Shown: positions 36,877-48,158 of the stretch, piece by piece
How the letters are laid out: every line of letters begins with the position of its first letter
Position numbering within the stretch: position 1 is the first letter of the stretch
NCBI GenBank assembly: GCA_037576215.1
Contig: JBANDB010000014.1
Coordinates: forward strand, 1,736,001 to 1,800,000
Origin: Armillaria gallica
Taxonomy: Eukaryota; Basidiomycota; Agaricomycetes; Agaricales; Physalacriaceae
Direction: 5' to 3'
DNA length: 64,000 nt
The notes under the pieces: model-generated
What the model was told of the DNA's origin: nothing
Seen by the model: the letters and a program-made list of their open reading frames with translations, nothing else
Database searches by the model: none
Program-made: the position numbers and the translations under genes

Positions 36877-38360
36877 ATGACACTAGTGAGCCCTGCTAAT
36901 ATTGCTATTTCTTCGTCTCACATTTCTGTATTAGGTTGATTTTGATCCTTTCGAGGAATATGACCCGGAACTTATAACAAACGACGCGAATGGTGGCAAT
37001 CCATACGCAGTTGGTTTGCTGAGCGGGGTTATTTCCTTTACCACCCTCAGTTTCACGAAGGGAGATCTATACCACTATCATGCTACCCTCCTCTCCCCTT
37101 CTCTCCCCTTTCCGGAAATTGACTGGTCTGCAACGTCGCCTTTTCCGTACGCCTACAGGGAGAGCCATTCCCTCGAGTATGGCGAATGTGGCGAACATTA
37201 TCTTTCGGGTGACGAGCCATTTAGATCTGCAGGAGCTTTCTCCTGACGCATGTACACATCTGATGTACCGTTTGAACACAGAGCGGCATTTGGTTCGCAC
37301 AAGACCGTGAGACGCGGCTGGTAGCCATCAAACGCGTCAAGAAGGATACTGAAGAGTATCGTATATTACGCCGGGCTGACGAAAATACATCCCTTCCTCG
37401 TTTCAAAATATGATACCTATCCTTGAATTCCTAGATATGGAGGACTTCTCTGCGGTAGTGATGCCTAAGTGAGTCCTCTTCAGAGTCTCCAAGTCCAAGT
37501 TCATCAACCTATATTTTATAGGTGGTCGGTCGTGTTTATACCTGATAGGCGCTTTGAGACTGTGCGTGACGTGCTCTCTATGATCCATTGCTTGCTCAAG
37601 GTCTGTTCGCCTTGCCTATAAGCTTGTCTGCCGCTGATGTAGTCAGGGTCTCGTGTTCCTACATGACCGGAACATCATACATAGGGTCGGTAGGGTCAAG
37701 TTGTCAGTGGCTTCTGTCACCCCATCGACAGAGTAACAGGATATAAAAATAGAGAACACTCTAGTGAGTCATGCGCATAATGCTCACTGGTAGGCGTGAC
37801 CACACTGCGGCCTTCCACCGGACTCTGCGTCGTGCAGGAGCGCTCACCTATGTGTATATTGACTTCGACGTCGCCGCCATGTTTCCTCCTGACGCTCCGC
37901 GACCTGAATGCCGCCTTCATATCTGGAAGTCGTGGGATGGGACAGACAATTGGGCCGTGAAGGACACTGCTCAGGGAGAACACGACTACGATCCTTTTGG
38001 TTTCGACGCCGCCTTACTTGGATTTCAATTCTGCCAATCATTCCAGGTCCGGGTGGTTTACTGTTTATTCTATCTAGCGACTCATCGGTCTTCTCTATAC
38101 AGCACCTGCCGCCCTATGCTCCTTTTCTTGCCCCGTTACTACATGATGGTCAGTCATGACTACAAAAGACAGTTTACTGCCTCAGAGGCCTTGAAATTCT
38201 TCGAAGATATATACCCGTTGCTCACTGAGAGCAATTGTAGGCCTTCCCGCCGACGTTGCCCCACCCTGAAGACCACGAAACCTTTGATAGATGGAAGGAC
38301 TTGCCTCCTGATCTCACAAAGCAATGGGCTTCGTACCGAGAGCCTCCGCTACTACGATCT
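36877..38360 (+). pseudogene. kinase-like gene copy A, frame-broken
   Basis: This belongs to a fungal protein-kinase-like family and is paralogous to the copy at 41406-42807. It starts MTL at 36877 and, after an intron, reads VDFDPFEEYDPEL (36935). It is then out of frame for KRREWWQSIRSWFAERGYFL and returns to frame for SPFPYAYRESHS. ETRLVAIKRVKKDTEEYRIL carries the VAIK lysine. Another frame break near 37400 precedes NMIPILEFLDMEDFSAVVMP. GLVFLHDRNIIHR joins through an intron (about 37687-37737) to DIKIENTLVSHAHNAH, so the HRD loop is conserved. YVYIDFDVAAMFPP stands where DFG is expected. A stop and a frame change lie in the C-terminal segment (about 38235). Domain order is complete, but at least three lesions argue for a pseudogene unless the assembly is wrong. 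Confidence 0.75.
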
Positions 38361-39841
38361 ACTAAAATACTGCGCTACCTATGCAAGTATCGCCGAATTT
38401 GTCGCGCTATCGTCTGAATACGAGAGATGTATGCCTTATTTTGGACGGTGCTCCATACTAGTTCGTGCTTATAAAGTCAGAAAATATTCTATTTGAATAT
38501 TTTAACCTGCATTATCCAACGAGAACTGTCGATCCCTGATGGAAGGCATTTACCGTGGAAGTCCTAGAGGGTAGGTTGGTCATGATATCATTGGGCCGGT
38601 GACGAGGTATTGGAAGAACAGGAGGGATGTCTTCGATAAAGGAAGTTCAAAACGCGAGATAAATAGAACCGCTCGCCTGGATAGTTCCAACTTCCCTCCA
38701 GCATCGTCTGCCAGCGATACCTTAACATATGTCCTTCGACTGCTTGAAGAGATACGTCTTCAATGTATATATCGCGTACTTTCAAGAGCTCAATCTCGTT
38801 ACCCGGGACTCTGAGCCTTCAGGCGATGAATACTTATCGCCACAATCAGTTCTTTATTTCCTGATAGGTTATAAGGCAACATACGTGCTCCTTACCGCAA
38901 CCGTTTGTTTCATCTTAGTGCATTAGTTTCATCTTGCCAGGCTGGCTAGCTTTCGCGCTTTGCCTGGAGATACGTTTTCCATTGGCAATGCATCATATCC
39001 TCTGTTATCAAAAATTCACCGCTTTCCCAACAGTTCGTTCGTTTCTGGAGGACTTTGATGCCGCGTTGCTAAGGAAGAGCGCTGTCGAAATAATTAAGAG
39101 TCGATTTATTTATCCTTGTTGAACTTGGAAACTACACGTGAAATTCCCACGGTTGCGAGACATACCGTCTCAAGGGAGTGTTGTGATATTCCGGTGATAG
39201 GGCATGTCTCGGCATGCTTAGTAAGGCAGAATCCGGAGGAAATGGGTAGAAAGAGAATATATTAAATAAGTAAGTAAATAGTATAAATACAGCGCACAGG
39301 CAGAGCCCTCGGGGACCACACCACGTGTCCCATTGGAGAGGGATACCTTCCTAGAAATAGGTATGCGCAGCGTGGATGCTGTTCAGAAGCCGATATATTC
39401 GGCGCCAATGGAGATGGCCAGTCCGAGTCAAGTGTAAATCGTGGATCCATCCAAACATTTTATTCCTGTCGACCTTGGGACAGTTATTGACAAACAAGAC
39501 ATGGAAACGGACATATAAGCCTGAATGTAGATACTCCTTACCGAGAATGCTCCTCGTGAGTTTGTCTACCTAGTGACTAACAGCCTAACAGCTGGAGTGC
39601 ATTGCATTCAAATCACAATACAAGTCGACCCCATGCCTCGTCATCCTTGGAGTACTGATACTTGGCGTCGAAACCCCGTTCAGCCGAAGCCCGGCCAATC
39701 AGAGGGACCGGAAAGGCCGAGTATCAAGTATAGTAGATTGGCAGTGTATATACATTAGCTTCTGCTTCTACTTCAACAGGTTAAAATGCGAGGTGACTTG
39801 GAATTACAGGCCTTGGCACTCCGACGGCTTTGCAGCGATAC
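38361..39841. other. 1.5 kb region between copy A and the Cys-rich gene, no confident gene
   Basis: Only frames up to 71 codons are present, none with a recognisable motif. A minus-strand frame at 38588-38785 contains a plausible hydrophobic/aromatic segment but could not be extended into a known family. AT-rich sequence lies around 39245-39295. Confidence 0.4.
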
Positions 39842-40562
39842 ATGTCTTCAAATCTAGCGGTTATTCCTTACCGAGGTCAATGTATCCAGACCACTGACGA
39901 TGCCCTACGATGTCAGTGTGTATGGTATACTGAGCCAACGTCGCCCTTGCTAAACCAGGTGAGCCAAGTGGTACTCCAACTTATACCCTGTTTTCACAGT
40001 CACTCAGTTCATCTGCGCCTCATGCGGACATGGCATCCACTCTCATGTTGACTATGTTTCAACAACGGTCTGTCATGTAGCGACCCACTGTGCCGCCTAC
40101 GTTCAAAAGGTGCGTCCACAACTCCCTAGTACTACGAGACCAAGGGTTCCTTATAATCATATTATACTATAGACGCCATTGACGCAACGATGCACATGTT
40201 CGGTACACCTTGCTGACCATAGACCCATCTTGAACTTGCATCGGCTGCAAGATCCGTTCTATGTTTTGGACAGCATCGGAGCACAAACCGACGGCTCACA
40301 TTCCGGCGCGAATAATGCGCCTTACATTCCGTCTACCTCGGGATCTGGCGCACTCGGTCGTGCAGAGGATGCGACGAATATTACACCCTCACAGACAGTC
40401 ATGTCGACTCCGTCTACTAGCCAGTCGACGAGTGCGACTCAGCCTGAAACAACTGAGAATTCTGATCACCATGAATTTTTTTCAGGCACTATGTTCCACG
40501 GCGCTGAGCCTTGTCCACCGAACACGGACATATCCTCACACTGTTCCGCTGCTATTTATTGA
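39842..40562 (+). CDS. cysteine-rich hypothetical protein, apparently basidiomycete-type
   Basis: Three exons (39842-39958, 40008-40109, 40173-40562) join in frame through GT..AG introns of 49 and 63 nt. The protein begins MSSNLAVIPYRGQCIQTTDD and continues LRCQCVWYTEP. Exon 2 reads ICASCGHGIHSHVDYV, then HVATHCAAYVQK. Exon 3 reads TPLTQRCTCSVHLADH. These Cys/His pairs (CQC, CASCGHGIH, CTCS) suggest a small zinc-binding fold. I recall similar small proteins, with the CGHGIHxHVDYV and PxTQRCTC blocks, as uncharacterised sequences in mushroom genomes, often in families; this is memory, not a search. The last 90 residues are Ser/Thr-rich and disordered. No function can be stated. It sits between two decayed kinase-like copies and 227 bp before a MITE. 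Confidence 0.7.
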
Positions 40563-40789
40563 ATTTTATGATCTATTTATCTTTAATGTAATACTTTAGA
40601 TTTACATAGAATATATCGCTGGAAAGTACTGCTTTTTCGTATCTTTTGCCTTCGACGAACCAAATGTTTACATCAAAGGACATAGATGCATAAAATAGCA
40701 TGCATTTAACGCGGGCGAATCCACGCGCAAACAGTAGGTCGCCATTACAGTCGTGAATGGAAAGGTACTGATAGCCCGAGAATGTCAAG

Positions 40790-41186
40790 CAGTGTTGTGG
40801 TTAAGGTCTTAAGCTTAGCTTAATTTAAGCCTTTTGAAATGGCATTTGAGTTAAGCCTTAATCAACGAAGCAAAATTTCCTAAGGCTTAATTAACCTTAA
40901 GCGGAGCTCCGGCACGATTGCCGAAGAAGCCGAAGCGGCAAAACCCCTTCTTTCCCGGCACTTGATCTTTCAAAGGTATGAAATTGGAGATGTATGCATT
41001 CCACAGGTGTATACTAGCTAGTCTACGAAAAGGCAAGCCATATAATACCCTTTGTAACACAATATAAGGCCGACTTTGGCCCCGGCAATAGCTTTCCCCT
41101 ATTGAAGTTAACCTTAAGAAAATACCTTTGATTAAGGACTTAATTAAGGTTTAAGCCTTAGAATTAAGGCCTTAACCACAACGCTG
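40790..41186. mobile_element. hAT-like MITE, 397 bp, with TIRs and 8 bp TSD
   Basis: The element begins CAGTGTTGTGGTTAAGG at 40790. Read inward on the other strand it ends CAGCGTTGTGGTTAAGG at 41186. The first 23 bases of the two ends match at 21 positions. The flanks are ATGTCAAG (40782-40789) and ATGTCAGG (41187-41194), an 8 bp target-site duplication with one mismatch. An 8 bp TSD and CAGTG-type termini are features of hAT elements. The interior is AT-rich, full of TTAAG/CTTAA palindromic segments, and has no transposase frame, so the element is non-autonomous. It lies about 220 bp upstream of the first recognisable exon of kinase-like copy B. Confidence 0.85.
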
Positions 41187-41405
41187 ATGTCAGGGGGCAC
41201 ATCTTGCAAAATAAAAGCGTTTCACTAATTTCTGTTGAGGGAGATGGATAACTAGAGCGCAGAAGCCTCCAGGCTGCGGTGCTGTTGACTGTTGAGATTT
41301 TTTTGTCTGTCCTAGGTAGCAGCTGCCCGAGCAGCCTGGGCGCTCGTGAGTCGCCTCTCGCGTCGTTTGTTACAGGTCGATCGCTCATCTCACGTATCAA
41401 TCCAG

Positions 41406-42807
41406 GTTAACCTTGATCCACTCGAGGATTGTAACTACGACATTGTGTTGGAACGATACGAATGGTGGCAGTCTATGCGCGACTGGTTCGCTAAGCGAGG
41501 CTACCATCTCTATCTCCGTCAATTTCATGATGGAGAGTCGACCTATTATTGTTACCCTCTTCTGCCATTTCCTGAAACTGCCGGGTCTGCAGAATCACCA
41601 TTTCCCTATGCGTACAGACAGAGCCACCCGCTTGATGGCGAACCCAGCAAGAACTATTTGCTGAGCTCCGAGCCTGTTTCAGTACTCAGTCTCGTCTCTA
41701 CGGATGTGAATTGAGCTAATGGGATACTTACAGGGAAGAATATGGTACGCACAAGTCCGAGAAACGCGCTTGGTGGCTATCAAACTCGTCAAAAAGGACA
41801 GCGAGGAGCATCGTATCTTACGTCGTATCAGCGAGTAATCACAGCCTTCATTGCCGCTTAATATCATACCAGTACTTGAGTGCCTCGATTTGGAAGATTA
41901 CTCCTGTGTTGTTATGCCAAAGTAAGCACCGTTCAAATATTCTAAGCTTCCAAACTTTGAAGTGTATTTCAGATGGTCCATGATCAGCTTACCCGTCAAA
42001 CATTTTGACGCGATGAGCGAAGTGCTCCAAGAAATCCATGACCTCCTCAAGGCTCGTCGAACTTCTCTTGTCTCAGATCGTTACTGACTTCAACCAGGGT
42101 CTCGTGTTTCTACATCAACAAAACATTCTTCACCGAATTAGTAAATCTTAAAAAATACGGCCTTTGGTTAACCTCGTAATAGGATATTAAGCAGGGTGAC
42201 ACTCTAGTGAACCATGCTCATTCCGACCACTGGGAACGGGAAAACGTCACAAGGCTTTCCATCGGCCTCTGCGTCGTGCGGGCCTACTCACCTACGTTTA
42301 CATTGATTTCGATATTGCAATCATGTTTCCTCCCAACGCTCCTCGATCTGAATGCCGTCTTCCATATGTGAAATCGTGGGAGGGCACAAACAACTACCTC
42401 ATATATGACACCGCACAGGGAGAGCCTGACTATGATCCCTTTGCGTTCGACGTCGCACTGCTCGGTTTCAGCTTTGCCAGCCATTCCAGGTTCGAAAGAC
42501 CTGCATTTTTGTACATCGTTAGCGCGCGGCTCATGCATCTCTTCCTCAGTATTTGACTCCTTATGCGCCTTTTCTAGCGCCCTTGTTTGACATGATGGTC
42601 ACTCGAGACTACAAAAGGCGCTTCACCGCCGCCGAGGCTCTAAAGTTCTTCGAGGACATGTATCCGTTGCTCACCGAAGAACAGCTACGGGCTTATCCCC
42701 CAATTTATCTTGACAGTATTGACTTTCGTACTTTCAATCGCTGGAAAGACCTACCACCGGAGCTTGCTAAGCAATGGGCATCGTATCGAGAACCCCCGTT
42801 GCCATGA
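41406..42807 (+). pseudogene. kinase-like gene copy B, broken
   Basis: This is the paralogue of copy A. It begins, without a visible start exon, at VNLDPLEDCNYDIVLERYEW (41406), then WWQSMRDWFAKRGYHLYLRQ and AESPFPYAYRQSHPL. After an intron comes GRIWYAQVRETRLVAIKLVK. An in-frame TAA (about 41836) follows RRISE, and the frame continues beyond it with LPLNIIPVLECLDLEDY. The donor after HDLLK reads GCTCGT where copy A has GTCTGT. The donor after the HR of the catalytic loop reads ATTAGT, so the HRD junction (NILHR, then DIKQGDTLVNHAHSDH) can no longer splice normally. Later exons (DFDIAIMFPPNAP; LTPYAPFLAPLFDMMVTRDY; ending REPPLP at 42807) are well preserved. Its lesions differ from those of copy A. 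Confidence 0.75.
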
Positions 42808-43656
42808 TCAACTAAAGTGCTGCATTATACATGCAAGTACCCTCGATTTCATCGTGTTGTCGTCTATGTTCGAGGAATATGGAGCCGACTTATAGGGTTC
42901 TCTGTCGCATTTCGCTTTGGTCATTATCAGATATGCTCAAAAACTTATCGGAAGTCCTCATAGGTCCCTCAGACAGGTGTCTACATAAGTCGCAACGGTG
43001 AACACGACAAATGCGGTGATTTGTCCGTTTACCACTATTTGTCTGTGTAACTGTGTACTTGGGCAGGGCAGGCGTGTACTTCGCTGGGTTTCTAAGTCCG
43101 GGGCGCTCTGAGTAGCCGGAAATGTTATGGGCTCTAGCGGAAGTGTTTTTCATGGAAATGTTTTAAAAAACGTGGCCGTAGTCGCAAGTGACCGCCACCA
43201 ATTTCTGTAGAGCGTGAATCTACTGCCAAACTAGTACATGATAGATCCCTGAAATGCAGGAAATGCTGAACTAGAGACCAAATTTGATTCACGGTGAAAT
43301 ACCAGCCCCTCGAAAGGATCGGTCGATACCTCGGGCAGGCACTTCGCAACTAGAATTTGAAGTTTCAAGAGGTGACTCGTTTTCCGCGGCTGATTGCTAG
43401 CGACTTGATAGAAATATCAGATCGAGACTCATCTCGTAGATAAGTAGGAGCACGCATTTTGGATGGTACATCATTGTTAGCCCAAATCAGTATGGCGCCT
43501 GACGCCACACGCAAGCATAATGGATGGATTCTTTCTGGTATCTGTTTTTCAACTGATCGGAGTACTTATACGATGTTATTGGTCCTGCCCAAGGTGCTGT
43601 TACTTTAAATTCCGCGCGTGCACTTGACATAACTCTGAAAACATGAGGCATAAGAA
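42808..43656. other. 849 bp region, no gene seen
   Basis: This lies downstream of copy B and downstream of the TAP-like hydrolase on the other strand. Frames are at most 87 codons and show no motif. Confidence 0.4.
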
Positions 43657-45919
43657 TCAGATAGCAACTGACAGAGGGCCCCATCGCCCGGCACCAAAAG
43701 AGTGAGTCAGTTCTCGAGCCACAAACAGACGGCGTCTTTCCTCTGCCGAAAACACAGCCTGCTTATCATCCTCCAAACTTGTAGTCTTGGGAAATGGGCC
43801 ACCCATCACAGGACATACTGTGCCCGGATCAGGCAGCGTCCCATTAAAAAAGTACTCTCGGATATATTGCTGGGTACAAAGTGAAGGAGCAGCAAGGGAA
43901 CAGTGCTACGAAGTCACCATGAGGCCAGGAATACCAGAAGAAGAGTGAGGACGTTACCCCAGGTGAATCTTGAGTCAGAACTACGGAGCCTGTGAACCCT
44001 TTCGACATGTGCTTCGCCCTATGAAATTACGCGTTAACGATGGCTAAGCAGTCACGAGGAGGATCGACATACGCGACCAAAGGAGTGACCGGATCTATTC
44101 AGATCTATGAGCCACAACACAGAGTGTACAAGGATCCGACTTACCAGCCGTATTTCCGATGAGTAGCAACGGGTGACTGGTGTTAGCAATGAAAGGACCT
44201 AGAGGCGGATGAGGTTAGAGAAGCTGTAGAAACTTCAGGCTCACCTTGAAAATTATCCTTCGCCAACTCAGGCCATCCCCTGAAAACGATCAGGACCGGA
44301 AATTTTGAATGAGCCACTAACACTACGCACGAGCAACTGATTCGAAACCCAGCCCACATACTCCCCCAGTCGAACGCTTCCGTCATTTTATCATAATGAC
44401 TTTGGGCAGCCTTCAGGCTTCTAGGAACAGGAGCACCGTCGTTACACATAATGGCCATCGTTGAATCTACGACAGGTGCAAGAGCTGTCACTGAAGGGTC
44501 GCAAGAACACTCAAAGGCCTCCGAAAATTGCTCGATCATATTGAACAGAAGTGTTCCATTACCCAACTCCGAGTCCGCAAGAGCCTTTGCTAGGATGGGG
44601 TAGGCAGTGTGCGGGATGTACAGCGATCGGAAGATAGTGGCACGGAGACGAGGATAATCCAGTATCCCGTACGACGATTCCAGTCTCACTGGTATTGGGT
44701 TTGTGCGGATACTCTCGTACAGGGCGTCGAGCCGGTTGGATATCGCTTTCGGACTGTCCGCATAGAAGGGACAATTCTGAGGCCCGGCTTCGAAGCAGCC
44801 ATCGAAAAAGGCCTGCAATGTCTTGTCGGAGTCTACCAAGTTGTTGGACCATAGAGCTAGTTGGGCTTCGTTAAACTACTTGTCAAAAGTAGTGTCAAGA
44901 AGAACTCACTGGCATAATAGTTGTCCGCGTCGACAACGCCATCAATAATGATCCGCCCCACTTTATCCTAATCAAATTATTTTAAAGTTGAAACCCGACG
45001 TTAATTAGGTTAGCATACCGGAAACATAGAGGCAAAGGTTGCGCCGAGGACAGTCCCGTATCTGATGCGACTTCATTTATGCATGGGGATTTCTTAAACA
45101 GTAGTACAACGTACGAGAAACCCCAATACTGTATCTTTTCATATCCATATGCCTGCGTGATCTCGAGCATATCCCGCGCGGTGTGGTCCGTATTGATGTG
45201 AGCTAAAATGCCCGTGTCATGTTCACCAGCAAGACGACCAGTGATAGTGGCTTTGCCCAAGCCATTGATACTCCCTCTGGTTTTCCACCGAGCTCTCTAA
45301 TGCGCTGTAGGCCCAGAGTTCCCGTTCGACGTCAGTGTCATAGAAAGATACATGCGCCGATCGAGCCACGCCTGTAAAATGGACATTAGTGAGTAGGAAA
45401 CGACGGATTGCACAGTGGTGCTCACCGCGGGGATCGAAGCTAACGATATCAAACCTAGAATCAAAAAGTTCCGAGAAGGTGTGACCTATTCTACGAAGGA
45501 AATCCACACCACTTCCGCCAGGTCCACCAGGATTGAGGAGGATGGGGCCCAAGTAATCAGGAGATTCTCTTGGGAAACTGGAAGGGAACTGAATGACTGC
45601 GATAGCAATAGTTTCTCCTTCCGGCTCCGAGTAGTTGAGAGGGACCTTCGTGGATAATACTGAGATACTAGGCGATAAAAGAACGGCAGGTGCTTACCTT
45701 CAAACGCGCACATTGCAAATCGGTATAGCAATCGACCCATTCCAATTTATCACTTGGCGATAACTAGCGAACTGACAAGTCAGGCATAGAAGACTCTGCG
45801 AAGAATTGCGAGCTGACATGAGCCCAGTGAAATGGATCTTCAATGATCAAGCCAAGCGAAAATGATAGTCCTTGCAAGAGAAGGAATAGGAATAAGACTC
45901 GGAAAGTCGAACATTCCAT
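43657..45919 (-). CDS. secreted TAP-like alpha/beta hydrolase (peptidase S33 type)
   Basis: This resembles bacterial tripeptidyl aminopeptidases and fungal secreted proline/tripeptidyl aminopeptidases. The start is ATG at 45919 with a signal peptide (MECSTFRVLFLFLLLQGLSF). Next come LSPSDKLEWVDCYTDLQCAR and VPLNYSEPEGETIAIAV. The oxyanion region is PILLNPGGPGGSGVDFL, then RFDIVSFDPRG. The nucleophile elbow YWGFS|YGTVLGATFASMFP is split by an intron inside the serine codon (about 45062-45115). The TAP-like C-terminal domain has SHPLLLIGNTA|DPVTPL (catalytic Asp region, split near 44100-44150) and QDSPG|HCSLAAPSLC (catalytic His, split near 43915-43965). The protein ends PLSVAI at 43657. The whole catalytic triad is present, so it is probably an active extracellular exopeptidase. 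Confidence 0.88.
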
Positions 45920-46787
45920 CTTTCAGATGAGATGTCTTTACGAAGACCCTAGGATCTAGCGATGATGCTCGAAGCTAGAGACAAGAAACGGTCCTTTACT
46001 AGGCGCCGTGTATGTACTACCAAAAGTAGAATTGTACACGCGTTCCCGTTCCTGCCGTTGCCGGCTATCAAGGGTAGGGATTCTGCCTGCCTAAATCGCC
46101 AGCTCAAGAGTCAATAACAGGTAAACTTATTGTCGTCAGCGACAAAAGACCAAGTTTGACATCTATTTGAACTACAAGTCGTGGCAGCCCGTCTCAAGAA
46201 CAATAGGCGCCGCTGGTATCGAGGGTGGGAGGAAGAGTGCAAGTTTGGTTCCGGTCTCTCACCGAACAGATAATACATTCACGACTTACCGGCACCTCTT
46301 CCACGAGTATAAATGTTCCGCGGCACCATTTTCCGGCATGAGATCCAATCGGTGTCACCTCCATCAGCATTGCCAACACAGAAGGGCTGAGTCCCAGAGT
46401 GCTTGAACTTTGGAAAAGTATAGTTCCTCCGATCGCGGAAGGCTAGTCTGACTTATCATCAGACGTTGACACATCCCACGTTGCCAAAACGTGATTCCAC
46501 AGTACCCTTTGTATGGCGCAAGGAAGGGTGAATGAACAGTACCCAGAGCGAGTCGGAAAATGAATCATTTTCCATGTTTCTGTATCAAACAGATATGGAG
46601 ACCGCCATCACGTTTTACGCCGCTGCTGGAAATTTTCTTGATTAGATGTCCCCGGTGTCCTGAAGTCGCGACGTCGTCTTTTTCACTAATAAGGAAAGAA
46701 ACCCTGTATGCCCCGCGGATGGCGAATAAGTTATGAACATTGCAGATAAAGCCATATTGATACAAGATGTCGATCGAGTTGCTGAAA
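45920..46787. other. 868 bp region, no confident gene
   Basis: This lies between the hydrolase start and the RPA3 stop, both on the minus strand. A minus-strand frame of 61 codons at 46194-46379 contains VTPIGSHAGKWCRGTFILVE but could not be linked to anything. It probably holds the hydrolase promoter and the RPA3 3' UTR. Confidence 0.4.
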
Positions 46788-47282
46788 CTATGAGAAGATC
46801 CTTTCGTAAAATCTTTTGTCGTGGATGACTTCGACGACCTTGTTGACCAAGGACAGATCTACTATAGATCAGAACATGAATCACCAAGCACACAGGTGAG
46901 GTAACGCACCAAGATCCTCGCCCATCCCCACAACAGCCATCATCTTAAGCGTACCAGCGTCCACCACCGTGCCAATGAACTCGGCGTAAGTTGTGGTAAT
47001 CTCCTTGTTCTGTGCATCGTCAGTCAAGGATGATGCCACATGGACACGCAGAAGCAACGTACCGGTATGAGACGAACGACGACCTCGCCATCATCGCTTG
47101 TCGTCACCGTAGCGCTCCCTCCATCGCTCGAATACTAGAACCCACCATCACGATCCACGACACACGCGACACAGAGGCAAGCTTACGGTTTTTATTTTGC
47201 ATGGCAGTCTGACGGTCTTGCCGATGAAGCGCTGCATGTGCGCAGAGTTGACGCGAGGAGAGATGTCAGAATTGGTGGACAT
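46788..47282 (-). CDS. RFA3: replication protein A 14 kDa subunit (RPA3/RFA3)
   Basis: RPA3 is the small OB-fold subunit of the single-strand DNA-binding trimer RPA. The start is ATG at 47282 (MSTNSDISPRVNSAHMQRFI), then GKTVRLPCKIKT, matching the family N-terminus. An intron leads to GGSATVTTSDDGEVVVRLIP. After another come NKEITTTYAEFIGTVVDAGT and LKMMAVVGMGEDL. The final exon is DLSLVNKVVEVIHDKRFYER, ending IFS at 46788. The order and spacing of the EFIG.V.D..TLKMM block identify RPA3. Total about 110 aa, the usual size. The acceptor of the first intron (near 47125) is uncertain by a few codons. Confidence 0.88.
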
Positions 47283-48158
47283 GGTGGGCGAAAGACAAGA
47301 CGCGGTTGTGGCGTGAGAAGCACGTGAAACGTGATTTCAACACCGACGCTCGCTGCACATTTTTGTGGTCCCTTGTATTTTCGGCCCGGTCTACCGAGCA
47401 CCCCCGAGATGTCCTCCTACCAACTATCATGAACACGAGTTATTTTGGTGAATATCACCGAAGTTATCAAGGTCTCTGAAGTTGCTATCGGGCCTACACA
47501 TACCCCGCTGCTTCCATATGCTCGCGGTCTTTCGGCCATCTCCTTCACCCTTGTAACCTCTTTGGTAAGTTTCAATAAATTCCAACGAGATTCTTTCCCG
47601 CACACTTGTCAAAGTAGTTCTGATGTAGGAAGAATGCTGCAAGAGAAGACCACGAAGCACAATGGTCGAAAAGAGGATCAACGGTCAAATCGGAGTTTCA
47701 TGGCTTGTTCGACCCTTCTTGCAGGGAATTTGCTGTGGAGTCCATGTGCACTGTGTCGGAGATGAAATGCCCTAGTTCCCTGTGCCCAGTGTTAAGTAAT
47801 TAAAAAGCGATGGTCATTTATATCTACTTAAGTAACAATACAAGAGGTATACTTATGGTTTGTGCCCAAAGAGCAGATCACAGCTACACTACCACTTGAG
47901 TGCTGACAAGACAAGAAAGACGGAAAAGAACGAAGAACGAGTACGAAATTATGTACCGCGAATAATGATATATACAATAGAAGCGATGCATACGTCAAGA
48001 AGAGAGACCCATACAATCGGAGAGAGACGAGAAGACAAAAAAGAGCGGGTAGTAATTTGATACAATCAGATCCTGAATGAATAGATATGGCCGAGAGAGA
48101 AGACGTAGCAAAATTTAACGTGGAATAAATAGCTTGGTCGATACACAAGGTGGGGCCT
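47283..48158. other. 876 bp intergenic region
   Basis: This holds the RPA3 promoter and the PKA 3' UTR. A CACGTG followed closely by an ACGTG half site lies just upstream of RPA3 (about 47321-47335). Frames of 84 and 106 codons overlap at 47427-47765 on opposite strands and match nothing I recognise. Confidence 0.4.

Noticed and set aside
40800..41170. TTAA-rich ends suggesting a piggyBac-type element
   Set aside because: The flanking duplication is 8 bp, not TTAA, and the ends begin CAGTG/CAGCG, which fits hAT better.
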